The notes beneath the pieces are model-generated. The model ran no database searches. It was not told the DNA's origin and was given only the letters and a program-made list of their open reading frames with translations. A DNA stretch of 64,000 bases, from the NCBI RefSeq assembly GCF_051014685.1, contig NC_135053.1, positions 1,240,001 through 1,304,000 on the forward strand. The letters run 5' to 3'. Source of the DNA: Ptiloglossa arizonensis. Its lineage: Eukaryota; Arthropoda; Insecta; Hymenoptera; Colletidae. Position numbers and translations under genes: made by a program. Shown here piece by piece: positions 52,123 to 64,000 of the stretch (the first letter of the stretch is position 1; each line of letters opens with the position of its first letter).

Positions 52123-52302
52123 AAGGATCTGAAAATCTCAATTAAAATTTAAAAATTCCAAGGATCTGAAAATCTCAATTAAAATTTAAAAATTCCAAGG
52201 ATCTGAAAATCTCAATTAAAATTTAAAAATTCGAAGGATCTGAAAATCTCAATTAAAATTTAAAAATTCCAAGGATCTGAAAATCCCAATTAAAATTTAA
52301 AG
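52123..52302. repeat. 37-bp tandem repeat, nearly five units
   Basis: Units start at 52123, 52160, 52197, 52234 and 52271 with AAGGATCTGAAAATCTCAAT. Copies are almost identical (one C/G and one T/C change), so the array is recent. The last unit is truncated. Confidence 0.97.
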
Positions 52303-52439
52303 TTTGTCCGTCTACGAAGAAAAATGAACGCGGAGGGTTGCACCGATCGTGAAATGAAATCCTTAATCTCAACAATAACGAAGAAGTCACGTATCGTAAA
52401 CTCGATCGTTTGCAAATCCTTGGAGGTTATATATTCCGC

Positions 52440-53060
52440 AATATTTTTCCACGCAAGTTGCGAGGTTAGATTGGGAAAGTACTATGGTATTAAAGTGCAT
52501 CCGCGATATTTACCCGCATGAAAGTCAATCAATGAATGGTCAATGCGGGACCGTCGACAGTAGACTTCAGTCATCTAGCAACTCTATCCATTTCTATGAA
52601 GTATGCACGATGCGAGCGAAGGGAAGGTCTTTTCCTTTGGTCTTTCAGCACGTGCAAAAGGGGAAGGTGGACAAAGAGCCGGCAAAAAGCACGAGCCAGA
52701 AACTATATGAACCAGTCGTGCGTGACTGACCATGCAAGGATTTATTCACCATTCCGCGTGGCTGAGGAACTTTCGTCCGCTCGAGTATTCGTGTCGACGA
52801 GCGACAAATGGTCAGTAATTTGTCGCTGATTCTTCGAGGCCTGGCATGGATCGTGTAATTAATTCGATCAAAAATTCCCGGCCTCTTCGAAAGGCTTCTC
52901 TTTAGCTATTCAACAGGGCGCGTCGCGACGTTACTTCTGACTAGAGGGTGTAAAAGTGCACTAGAGGCTGAATAACTTAGTGCACCGAAGGAAGTGTCCC
53001 TCCCGAAGGAAAATATTTACGCAGAGGTTCGCTCTTCCTTCCTTTCGATTCTGCTCGATG
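52440..53060. promoter_or_regulatory. GC-rich island with two perfect hairpins, possible regulatory element
   Basis: This block stands out by base composition and by two perfect inverted repeats 150 bases apart: GCGACAAAT/ATTTGTCGC (52801-52826) and GTGCACTA/TAGTGCAC (52956-52985). ORFs in it overlap in several frames without motifs. A conserved enhancer or a structured RNA are both possible; neither is shown. Confidence 0.25.
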
Positions 53061-54495
53061 GATTCGAGTCTTTCTTCGTAAATTTTACTTAACGTATCCG
53101 GGTCAAGTGGAAATACAGAAATGGATCCTAGTGGATTTCAAGCGTCGAGAATATTTCGAAGATTGTTTTTGCATCGTGATGTTCGTTTACCACAATCGTG
53201 TATCATTCAACTCGTATACGTGTATCGTTCGACTGTTATTTATTTCGTTTAAATATAAAAACGTAAAGGATCGTCATTTTTAGTGTTACAGGAACGGTAA
53301 AAATGATCGGTGAAGGTTTTTCTTTGTCAATTTTAAGTGAAAAGGTCAGTAGATAGTTTATGAAATACCTTGAGTGCGGCTATCGATCAACAATTGATTT
53401 ATCTTACCGTGGAATGGAATATTGCTCGGTACCAGCTATAAATTACCACTCACGATCAATTTCTTAAAGCGATTATCTGGTATCGACGTACATTGTGGAG
53501 GTTTATCGGTTGGCAGATAGTCTTCCTAATTGGGAGAACTACTTGCTAGGATGACGTTAACGAGATGAATTGTATAAGTTTTCCCGATGATTCTTTTCAT
53601 TCTTGTCGAACACTTGTGTACATACTTTTCCACGTTATCAAGTTCCTTTGTGCGTTTGGAAACCATCAGAGCACTTATAGTCGATTGCTTTGCAACATTG
53701 TTAGTGATCTGATTAAAATTTGCTCAGTATTTTCAGATATTCGTTGCTTACCTTCTTTGTAGATTTGTAATTTGTTCCTTCATCTTCAAGACTGATATCG
53801 TAGTCAATGTAAGCTGATTTTTTTAAATTTTCGGATAATCGTTACAAGAGAAAAATAGAGACCCTTTTTAACCTGGAAGCACACACGTTAGAATCTATAA
53901 ACAATGCTCCTTACATTGTTCTTAAATGTTTTATATTTTTGTTTATTTCTCTAATAATATTTTATATAATAATAACACGAAAAAGTTATCTATTTGTCTT
54001 AGAAAACAGAAACAATAAAGTAAAATAATAAATCGCTTACTAAATATAATAGAATAAGAAACGATATCAGTCGCATTTTAATAGCATAGTAAAAATACTA
54101 ATTGAACGATATATCGTTTTTGCATATTATTTTATTTAAAATAGAATGTACAACTTTGCTTGCAGTTAGAATTTTTATTTAGTATCTGTTTCCGGTGCAC
54201 AATTTTCTTAAAAAGAAATAGTACGTTGTTTACGAACAACTTTGTCGCAATGTATCACGATGTGCTTGTTTTCCTGTCTTGTGATCCGATATAAACTCCA
54301 CAACGAGCAACGGATTTTGTTTTGTTTCTTCGATTCTAACTCCCTTTTTTTTTTATCGCGACCCGAAACCTTCTTAACTTATTTTGTTTCGATCGGTAAT
54401 TTTTTTAGTTTTATACGACTTAGCGCAGGTTCATTGACATTCATAAAACGAAGAGATCATTTCAGCGAACTTTGAACCCTTTTTTTTTCACTTAG

Positions 54496-54635
54496 ATGGT
54501 ACGGAGATATAAACGTACTAAAAAACTTATTAAAGGCTATAGAAGTTATTGGTAAGAAGAAAATGTCTATTCGTATGGCAGCACAATTGTTTGAAATATC
54601 CTAATCAATGCTTCAAAAAAGAATTAAAAAAGTTC
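54496..54635 (+). pseudogene. HTH_psq (pogo/Pipsqueak-type) DNA-binding domain remnant
   Basis: MVRRYKRTKK opens at 54496. After a one-frame shift the sequence reads KNLLKAIEVIGKKKMSIRMA, AQLFEIS, a stop, then SMLQKRIKK. This matches the helix-turn-helix start common in insect pogo and Jerky-like transposon proteins: MVR.YKRKT..., then AI..V..G..S.R.AA..F.IP.STL..R.K. The frameshift and stop show it is dead. I do not see a following DDE domain. Confidence 0.6.
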
Positions 54636-54739
54636 AATAGGAAGAATACGAGTGTCCGTGATGAGATACATCTGATGACTATATTTGCGAATCATGTAAT
54701 CGTTAAGTTTGTTAAAACGAAAGTAAAAAGTTTTTAATT

Positions 54740-57200
54740 AATGCGATAGTTCTTTTTACCTCCTTTGCAAAGAATGATCATGATCGTTATTATTCCATTA
54801 GTGGTAAATGACCTCTTTTGGTTTTAAAGGTTTAATTTTGTTACAAGGTACATTTATGTTTTCTCGATCATGCTAGTACAAACTAGACTTACCTTGCTTT
54901 TCTCTACGTAGTATTTTATACTGGAAATATTTTTATAATATTTAAAAAAAAGTTCTCGAAAGATACTGGAAAGAAAAAGAGTCTTTGATTATTCATTTTT
55001 ATGCAACAGTGTTTAAAAGACCTATGCTCCCGGGTTAGAAATGCATCATTGACAATTAACTAGACATGTTTACATCAAAAACGTGTTTTACGATCATATG
55101 CACGCATTTCCATTGCTTAACAAACCGTTAATAGGAAGAAATTTATATTAATATTGAAAGTGCATTCACCCTTCGTTCAATTAAAATCAGTCAAAATATA
55201 TTTCAAACGTATCTTTGACACATTCGTACTGTAAAATTTACATTCATGCTTTATTGTGTGAATGCACTAATTATAAGTTTGTTATACAACTGTGTATTAT
55301 ATAAATATAAACTTGTAACATCTAAATCTTAATTTATACATATAAAACTCTTAATTCATATACATTAATCGCACAAGATATTCTATTAATCATTCTAATT
55401 CGACGAGTTTTTACGGCATAAATTCCTAGAAACAGCGGATACGTTGAGATACATATACGTAGGATTGACCAATCGACATACGTTTACGAGTATGTGTTGC
55501 AACAGATGAATTTATACAAGAATTTGATGCATACTTCGGAATGCAAGGCTGAATATGTGAAAATCTGAACACAAATTTGGACGCGGTCGAGGATAAACTG
55601 AACGCAAAATTATCATGTACGAGTGATTCTAAAACTGACCCAAGATGAACGAAGAGAGAATCTTTCTTGGTCAGGAATTTCTGAGAAAATGTGAAGAAAG
55701 TTTCGGTGTCCAAGTATTATTTAGATAGGCATCCTATGAGCTCTTTCTTCGTAATTCTTCTCTCGAGTTTGCTTCAGTTTCTATATATTATAATGGTAAT
55801 TTAACAATCATCGAACGAAACAATGGTATTTCCAGGCCAGCTGGTCAGAGTAATTGTAATTACAAATTTTACTTACGGTTATTTTTTAAATAATGATTTC
55901 TTTACTTTAAACGACTTCTAAAAATTTAACATTGTCTCTTGACACGTAGACTGTCAAACTCACTTCGTAAAACTTTTGCTTTAATATAAACTTTAATACA
56001 AACCTTAATTAATATACTTTAGCCGAGGATGCATTCGATAAAAAAAATGTACAAACTTTATGTAACAAGTCCTTCTTATCTGGAAAGTATCAAAAAGACG
56101 CAAAAAATAAATTCGTTTAAAGTCAATACTTTGCGTAATCTGAATTACAATAAATTAATACTTCGTCGAAAACAAAATCCTTCTATTTTGTTCCACGCAT
56201 TGCTAATAATAATTTTTAAACAAACTGTGTACCATTTTTGAGTTGAATACATTCTAACTTAAAGTATGTTAATTCAAGTTTATATTACAGTAAATTAGAA
56301 TTGGTAATTCTAACGTCGGAACTGATTAAATACGTAAAATATGGTACACGCATGATGTGGGCGAATAGTTTTGTAACTATAGATACATGATGTGGCGTTC
56401 AACGTGTTACATATGTTAAAAGTATTGCAGCACTTTCATATCTTTTCATTTCTATGAAAACTCTTTTTCAATCTTGCCTTAAAATTCCAAATGGTAGTTT
56501 TTAAAATATTCTTCCGATACGATTTAAAATAATTTAAAAGTATCATCGATTTTTTTATTTCGATTAACCTGTTACAAATCTGTCTTCTTTATTCGGCAGG
56601 TTGGTCTTTAATCACGTCTATCGTTAGATTAGAATAATTTTAAAACGTTTTCTCTCTATGTATAATTTAAAAAATTCACGTACATTAGTAACACGTTAAC
56701 CGATAATTTCATCACGACGTACACTTTTCTACAAAAATTTGCCAAATTTGCCTTTCTCTTCGACGTCTCTGGTAACGTAACTTCTTGAAAAAGAAGCGCT
56801 GCATTGATTAAAATGTTAGCAACTTTCCATCCGATTTCATTTTCCCTAACATAAATATTTCATAAAATACTATAAATATGAACATTAGGTAATCTCTGTA
56901 TAACTCCAGAAGTATGAAACGGGGAAGTTGAGGGACGACGAAACTCGATAACTCTTTTCCCCTGTGTTTTTGTAAAGTTATTAAAGTTAAATTTGCGAAC
57001 GCAGCCTTGTTTGTATCGGGAAACTTTTCAAGCCCCGACAAGATAGCAATGTATCTCGACGAGGGGACGCTCGGGACCGCTATTTTTCTCCAATTTAAAG
57101 TTTTCTGTCTTAAGGCACTGGTCACGAAAATTAAGTGCACGAAAGTTTTCTCTGCGTTGATAAACCGAACTTTCTATTGGTTTCGCGCGAGTCAACGAAC
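54740..57200. other. AT-rich stretch, nothing firm
   Basis: Minus-strand ORFs at 55426-55713 and 56808-57140 have no recognisable motif. Confidence 0.5.
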
Positions 57201-57290
57201 TTGTCCAATATTGACGAAGTTCGACGATTTTCCGCACAAAGCGAATGCATTCCTCGCATTGACGCGAGAACGTGGTGCATTCCACGGTGC

Positions 57291-57326
57291 GGGAGAGGAG
57301 GGGTGAGGGGGAGGGGGGTGGGGGGG
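57291..57326 (+). repeat. G-run tract, potential G-quadruplex
   Basis: At least five runs of three or more G separated by one to two bases (GAGGGGTGAGGGGGAGGGG core), in a GC-richer block at 57200-57460. Confidence 0.8.
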
Positions 57327-57459
57327 TAAAACCGCTGCCAGCATAATCGGACTAGCGCTTTAAGCTCTATCGACGAAACGTATTCCGATTATTTTCCACG
57401 CGCGATGCAAACTTTCATCGAGCAGGTGCTCGATACACGCATACGTGAACGTATCGTGC

Positions 57460-59632
57460 TTCGTATTTAATGACAAATTATGAAATATCCCTGTAAACCA
57501 CGAAACAGTTTACGCTATTATATGGAAATATTTTATCGCGAATCGTGTGTTCCCTTTTAGTTGCGGTAATGTATTTTTCATTTTCACGCGTGCACATTAT
57601 TTTACACTCTGCGATACGTGACCGTGCACGTTCAATCACGTGGCCGACTTAAATAATTTCTGCTCGACTTTTGAAAATTACGGGAACGCAGCGCAGTTAG
57701 ATATGTATCGAAAGTGCATACGTAATTGGGACTAGTCCTTGCATTCAGACTCGACGCGGAATCGTGCGAATCGCGAATAATTATTGCACGTTATTCGCAT
57801 CGCTGGTTTTTAAATAGAACACGGAAGGCGTAACGAAGCCGAAGTGTTGCGAACACTTGTGCGTTTCTTTCTAAATGGAACTTTTTTTTATCAATTCGAT
57901 TTTATGTTACTACTTGTCGTGTACACGATATTCAATTTTGCGCAATACTAACAAGGACCATACGCCAACGGCTACGATCTGAATTGAAACTTTCTAAGCT
58001 TGTAGAACAGCCAAAAGTAGATGTTTGTCCTCTTGTAACTGCTGTGAGTTAGGTTTAAGGAAAGATCCAAAATTCAGACCCACGGTGCTAAGAAATGATA
58101 CTTTGGGCGATAGAGTTGTAAGGGTGGTTTCGTCCCTTTGACTCGAATTATCGTAATTAAAAAATCGTACGTATCTATTATTTTTGGCTGTTTTCCGAAC
58201 GTGTAAAGTTTTACTCGGATCAGAGAGTAAACGATTAATTTGTTCAAAACTAACTTGTAGAGTATACAGAGTGTCCCGTAGGTTCGTATAAATATTTCCA
58301 TTCTATTCGTTGGCTAAAAATAAGATGAAAATGTTGTATAAAAATGTAATATAAACGTTTCGCATAAATTCTAACGAAGATATGAAATATCAAAGACTCG
58401 ATGACAGTTTTATTTTTACTCAATTGGCGCGGTACAGTGCACAAATATCTAGATAAACGACGGTTACGTTATACGTATATTGGTAGAGGTTGTATCTGCT
58501 CTTTTGAAACGATTCGATACGATTGCAAATTATACACTTCGGTAGCAATTTACTTTCCGTTGCATTCCGGCTCGTGCAGCGACAGTCTGCGTTCTTTAAA
58601 TGCCAAAACTATTTTCGAACGTTTCATTTATTTTTGTTGCACAAAAGGTACTAGGTGTCACGTTACAGAGCAAGATCGTTATCGTTGCCCTCATAATTCA
58701 TATTCTCGTTGGAAGCTTTTAATAAAGCATTTACGAGCCTACGTTTCAATGACGTTTTCACCTTATTTTCAGCGGCAGAACATGCGGGCAAAGTTTGTAT
58801 AAAAACCTGTGGGACACCTTGCATATTAGTACAGTGCTCCTCAAGCCGAACACTATACCTTTCAGTGAACCTCCTCGACAAAGGAAAGCTGTTGGCGGAC
58901 TCCGTACAGTAGAAGTAAAATATTATTCTTTCGATACGTTTCAAACTTGTTTTCAAATAGAATGTACGTACGTTTTATAAATTTTTGTTCGATTTAAATT
59001 CGTTCGTATTTTTTAAGTTAAAGTTTGTATACGCGGTTTGCAATCTAGAGAAACAAGTATAAAAACAAATTATCACACTCATGTGTATCTTCTTGTTATT
59101 TATTCAATATCGTTGAATAAATGAATTAACTTTTTTTTACCGAATAGTATTAACAAATTTCTACCGTACTCGACTTTCGGATAAAATTTCAAAACATAAT
59201 TATTTACACACGAACCGTGTGTTTATCTTATATTAAGAGAATCATAATTGAATACAAAATGTCGTTAGTAATTTGTTGCAAAGAAAAACATTTCTTTCGT
59301 TTCGTTTTTTCTTTTTTTCTTTCTTTTTTTGTCAAATATAATTTCTTCATTCGGATCGATAATGTACTTATTTGAACCTTTCGAAGGAAAATGTACAACC
59401 GTAACGTTGAGAGTTCTCAATTTTATTGTCCTCGTCGTTGTATCTGTGTGGCCGGTAGTTTATGCAAAACATACGCGCTGCTGGAAAAATGTCTACGAAT
59501 TTTACGACGTCTTCTTTGCATCGACGCGAGTCGAGATAGAATACAAAAGTATTTGCCTTGTAAATCGCGATATTTCCCGTCTGGAGAGAACGAATTAATT
59601 ATTTGTCGTTTTTTATTTCTGTTTGCTTGCAG
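57460..59632. other. Mixed AT-rich stretch
   Basis: The 133-codon plus ORF at 58401-58802 has no known motif. Sequence at about 58265 (ACAGAGTGTCCCGTAGG) resembles ends of insect IS630-like transposons. Confidence 0.4.
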
Positions 59633-59683
59633 AACGAACTACCGTCCCCATGCTTGGCAGTGGCTTTCCTGGGACCACTTTAG
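59633..59683 (+). CDS. Candidate 51-nt internal exon
   Basis: A pyrimidine-rich acceptor (tttgcttgcag) and a consensus donor (gtgagt) bracket 51 bases, a multiple of three. Two frames are open: RTTVPMLGSGFPGTTL and TNYRPHAWQWLSWDHF. The third ends in TAG. The phase-1 reading would follow the 19606 donor. I do not recognise either peptide. Confidence 0.3.
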   Translation, partial: NELPSPCLAVAFLGPL

Positions 59684-61105
59684 GTGAGTCGTGCGATGCA
59701 GTAATGGAAATTTCTCTATTAAAATTTCAAGCAATAAGATTGTTTGCCTTCCATCTTCCATGCTTTGCCGACCTCGATGTGATTCAAAGCGCTCCATTCA
59801 CGTTTATTATCGAGCGATACGGAATACTCTTGCATTTTAAAGAGAAATCGATACACCGGGGTACGCTAAAGAACACGATACGAAGAAATACGACGGAAGT
59901 CAAGTTCCTTATAAACTTGACAAACTTGATTTATGTCTGGCAGCGCGGCAGAAGTTCGATAATAGGAACAGAAAGAAGTTGCGATTGATCGCAAAGTTAC
60001 GTCAAGATTGGAATTGGTTTTACACAAAGTGATCTACGAAAAGGGTCAGAGAATATAGGGACATGTAGGGGGGACGTTCGAAAAGTTTGAATCGTCGTAA
60101 ATCGAACACCATTTTAAACATTCGACAGTTTTATGAAAATAAAGTGATTTCTAAAACGATATTCACATTTTCGTTTGTGAAATTATTCTTATACAATTTT
60201 GTGTCATCGTGCAATACAGATCCTACGTATTATAAATACATAGTTGTACACATTTTATGTATGTCAAACATGATATTTAAGAAATGAAGAACAGTAGACG
60301 AGCCACAGCATAATTACAACATTTATTCGCAGACGTATAATGAAAGTTGGCAATTTTTTACCTATCAATGCGAATAGTAATATGTAACCAGATCATCCTG
60401 TAGATTTATACAAATTTAGTAGACTAGAATTAATTATAATTAATTTTGGTTTGAAATGAGGATGTCTTCGATTAACTTGACGGGGATATTTCAAATAAAT
60501 CAAAGACAGGGAAGTACAATTTTGTCGAAACACGAGTTTATGGTTAGAGTAATCGTCCTTTTTCTTCTTATCTTCCCAACTTTATTTTCACGATAACAGA
60601 TCGATAGGAGAAACTTTTTCTTATGTTGTACTTTTCAATGGTAGGTAGATTTCACTTAGATAGCAGTAAAACGTACGAAACTTCAGTCTTCCTGAAATTT
60701 AATTTCAAGTTCCCAGGGGATCGACGATTTGATCTAAATCCGAGGTTGAAGTTCGTCCTCGACCGTGTATGCGCATATATATGTATATAAGTCCGTATAT
60801 TTGCTCACCAAACTGTCCCAGAAGTTTCTCCATTGGATATCCGGCTAGCGCACGTACCAAATATTATAAAAGCAAAAATATTAGCCATACGTTTCATCTC
60901 CTTTTCTTTAAATAATTGCTTAGAGAATTAAAAGTATGTCACATTCAAAACTGAACTACGCATTATTTAGTATACTAGTAGATAATTGTAACACTTTCTC
61001 CAGTTTCCTGCCAGCTGTGTTATATTTTCATAAATTACTTCTTAAATCTTAGATTCGTTTATCGGAATTATATTCAAGGTGCACTGTAATTAGTGAGAAA
61101 TATTC
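59684..61105. other. AT-rich spacer, nothing recognised
   Basis: No motif or repeat beyond short ORFs. Confidence 0.5.
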
Positions 61106-61455
61106 CAGGGGTTTATTCAGTGCCTAAAAACAATAAAAAAAGTTCACATAATTTGTTATTTCGTATTCATTACCTCTACAGGTCTTGTCATCGATACGAT
61201 TACTTTTTCAACATTCTCTGATGTTCGAATTTGTTGAAACCTTTGTTCAATTTTGTATCGCACAACACAATCTTCGAATAAATCGCAACACGTTAGTACG
61301 ACACGTATTGCTTTTATCAAATAGACAAACTAAACTGCTTAACGGATTATTATTATTTTCAATACAAAACTTGCTATATCTCGTAAACAAAGTAAAACAA
61401 AATATATGTATATATGAACGTTTTTCATTGTTTTTAGGCACTGAATCAACCCCTG
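61106..61455. mobile_element. hAT-like MITE (350 bp) with 41-bp terminal repeats
   Basis: The left arm 61106-61146 and right arm 61415-61455 are inverted copies matching at 38 of 41 bases. They start CAGGGGTTTATTCAGTGCC and CAGGGGTTGATTCAGTGCC. A CAGGGG terminus is usual in hAT elements. The flanking 8-mers (AAATATTC and AAGTATCG) agree at 5 positions, so the target duplication is unproven. The ORF running through it has no transposase motif. Confidence 0.75.
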
Positions 61456-63128
61456 AAGTATCGTTTATTCATTACGTTGAACCTCATGTAAACATGTATG
61501 TCTCACTTGTCTCAACTCTTTGATAGACATGTTTTACCTTATACTATTTTTCTGTTTAATTTCTCGATTCAATGTTTGCTCCTCTTTTTACCTCTTCTAA
61601 TTATTTTCACTCTCTCAATTTGATAATTCCGTTTCCGTTAAAGAATGATTGAAACAGCTGTATAGAATTTTGTTTAATATATTTAAATTGTAGAGTTCAA
61701 TATAAAATTATAAATAACGTTGAATCTTGATTTATATAGTGAACAAATATTTTCGAATCATTTCTTAGAAATTTCCATTGAAAATCACTCAAGTATTATA
61801 AAATAAATATATTATTTTTCTCTGAAAAATATTAAGAGATACCTTCATCCATTATGACTCTCCATTCGAACTTCACGACAATATGTTTTTCTAGCTCGAT
61901 CGATTTTTGCAAACATACATATGTATTGATACGCTGGCACGAAATTTTCTTCACTACACGCGAGGCTAGAAACGTGTTTTATATTAAATGAACTATACGT
62001 TCTATTAATTGTGACATATTTAACGACACGTAGATTGTTAACGATTTACAATATTTGCCAGAAGCAACATTTTTCTTCAAAGGTCAAGTGTACTTTCTGT
62101 ACGATATTGAAATAAATATAGGAATGGACGTCAGTTATCGACCGTATATTTTGGGCGTGTGTGCGCGCACAGCTAAAACCATGCATGTAAGCGATTTACA
62201 ATTTTTAGAAAAAGGAGGTCTTACAAAGGAAGGTATCGAGAACATGACACTTGTTATCTCATTGTCCCGTTACTTTTGTTCCACAATGGAGCCTCGATTA
62301 TCTGAAGTAAATAGGGCACGTGTTGTTAGGATAATCGATCTTTTCGTATAAACGAATAATTGTATTTTCCCCCGAAGAAGATCATTTATTACAGCGCATA
62401 GTATCGTTTACTCGAAGTAGAGGAATTTCAAACAAAAATTGAAGTTGTCGTTTTCCTTTCGTTTTTTCCATTTTAATTTCCCAATATCTTCGATTTATTC
62501 ACTTGACTTCTTCTCAATATTATTAAATCGGTAGAATTACTTTCTATTCGAGTTTTGTAACGTTTGAAAGCTATTTTCGAAGCTGCGATATGCAGAAATA
62601 TTTTAAGAATTATTGTTCGTTTCTTTATCGAGGTGAAAAAATAAAAGTGGGTTCGATGCGATTAAAAAGTAAAATTCAAAGACGGAGATTTCTTTTTACA
62701 CGGATTTTATTTTACCGAAATACCATAATTTATAATAGATAATGTATATAATTCGATGATATTCTACAACAGCAACGATTTCGTAATGATTAATGATTTA
62801 GCGCTGTGTAATGACACTTTATAATATTAATGATTACATAATGAAGAATAATTTAACATCAATTGATCGTGTGGTTTAACTGTACTATAATATGCGTAAC
62901 GATACAATGTTCTAGCGATACGTGTATTAATGACGTTTAGAAAATGCAGTAGATCACTCAAATATTAATAATGATGCAGCGAATTGTGTACAGACAATAA
63001 GAAATAGTAATACTAGACGTATTATAATCAGAAAATTGCAACTTATAAGTGACTCAAATTGTAGAAACTAGGTATTCGAAGATTGTAAAATGTCAAGGAG
63101 TAGTCTGATTAACGGGATTACCAAACAA
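61456..63128. other. AT-rich spacer, nothing recognised
   Basis: A 98-codon ORF at 62055-62351 lacks motifs and splice support. Confidence 0.45.
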
Positions 63129-63515
63129 AAGCTACTTTAACCGAATTACTAAAAAAGTCGATGAAAACTACCTCAACAAGGCTGGTGAAAGGTTTATACA
63201 AGAGGTAAAGTCGATCAATTGGTGCAAGCTATCTCAAAGAACTTAAGAATCTGGTTAAAGTTACTTAAAAAAAAATTGAGAAATTGGTTAAAACTACTTC
63301 AAGGAAATGAAAAATTTGATTCGAACTACCTCAAGCAGGCTACCAATCAACTGGTAAAAGCTACCTTCGAGAAATAAAGAAGTAGTACTTGTTACCTTCG
63401 AGTATAAAGCTACCCCAGAGAGGTTGTCAAAGACCAATTAATGTTATCTCAGAGAGTCTGTTTAGGAGCTGGTTAAAGCTACTTCGAGAGATTCCAAGTA
63501 GCTCGTGACTAGCTC
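63129..63515. repeat. Diverged tandem array of a 32-35 bp unit
   Basis: At least ten units can be aligned on AAAGCTACYTCRAGAGA with a following CTGGTT. Neighbouring units differ widely, so the array is old. Part of it is open for about 45 codons on the plus strand (WLKLLKKKLRNWLKLLQ). Confidence 0.8.
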
Positions 63516-64000
63516 CACTAGATACTGACTGGTTTCAGTCGATGGCCTTGTATTTATACGGATTTTTGAGCAGTGCCTGCAGAGTCGATGGTGGGGGATG
63601 CTTGCTTACCTATAAAGGTGCGTGTACGCATCGCATTAGAGACATCGCATTGTAAATTCATGAACGTGAGACTTTTTTTCTGGTGTTTTCACGCAATTTT
63701 ATGTCATGGCATTTGTCGCTATAATGATAGTGCAAGGTGATGCGATTTTACCGTTTCTTCGCTCTGTGAAGCAAACTATTTTCATAAGAAATGAGCAAAT
63801 TAATAGAAAATGAAGAAAATGTATCTGGATCATAAACACTGTGCAGAAATGATTTATCAACGACGATGACTCTGACAAGAAAATAGACCGTAAAACACAC
63901 GAACGGTTTCTATCCATTAATCGTTCTTCCGTATTCTGATTCTTTTTATAAATATACAACGTATTACAGAGAATGCAGTTTATTTAAAGTACCGTTGAAA
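63516..64000. other. Window end, nothing recognised
   Basis: Short ORFs only. Confidence 0.5.

Noticed and set aside
58401..58802. 133-codon ORF on the plus strand
   Set aside because: No recognisable domain; overlaps an equally long meaningless ORF on the other strand.
63513..63530. GACTAGCTCCACTAG, similar to a miR-279 seed region
   Set aside because: Beyond the first bases it differs from the microRNA and has no convincing hairpin; it lies at the end of the tandem array.
1..64000. CRISPR arrays, rRNA or bacterial operons
   Set aside because: The repeats are simple tandem arrays without spacers, and the gene structure is eukaryotic with introns.

Overview
The window looks like nuclear DNA of an insect. 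It is AT-rich, genes are split by GT-AG introns, CpG dinucleotides are common, and Tc1/mariner-type transposon debris is scattered throughout. The one gene I can reconstruct reads like hymenopteran (bee, ant or wasp) SLC26A11-type transporters, so Hymenoptera is my best guess. That guess rests on family resemblance from memory, not on a search.

Region 1 (about 1.5 to 10.4 kb, + strand) holds a SulP/SLC26 anion transporter of the SLC26A11 type. Seven exons join in one frame with matching splice phases: 2963-3147, 4900-5037, 6007-6285, 6679-6988, 7788-8090, 9779-10013 and 10161 to 10393 or 10428. Two different upstream exons (2762-2783 and 1580-1760) both end in the phase needed to supply the start codon. 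The 3' end is also uncertain: a stop follows at 10426-10428, but a splice donor lies at 10394. The 8091-9778 intron carries half of a Tc1-like non-autonomous element that recurs, nearly complete and inverted, at 27 kb.

Region 2 (10.8 to 19 kb) is a transposon graveyard plus AT-rich spacer. It has a decayed DD34E Tc1 transposase (10789-11547, - strand), the C-terminal tail of another transposase (14292-14455, - strand), and a short TTAA-flanked piggyBac-like MITE (14673-14879).

Region 3 (19.2 to 19.7 kb) is a GC- and CpG-rich island that looks like a promoter with a first exon. It has an NRF1/ewg-like site, a CCAAT box, an initiator-like sequence, a three-codon upstream ORF overlapping the main ATG, and a consensus donor at 19663. 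I cannot name the gene.

Region 4 (20 to 64 kb) shows no recognisable multi-exon gene. It may be a long intron or intergenic DNA. It holds transposase remnants (28.5, 37.2, 41.3 and 54.5 kb), three inverted-repeat elements (27.1, 36.6 and 61.1 kb), a 182-bp duplication (32.9 kb), several tandem arrays (39.1, 52.1 and 63.1 kb), GC-rich islands with small perfect hairpins, and two weak exon candidates (30441-30478 and 59633-59683). I found no rRNA, tRNA, CRISPR array or known microRNA by eye.
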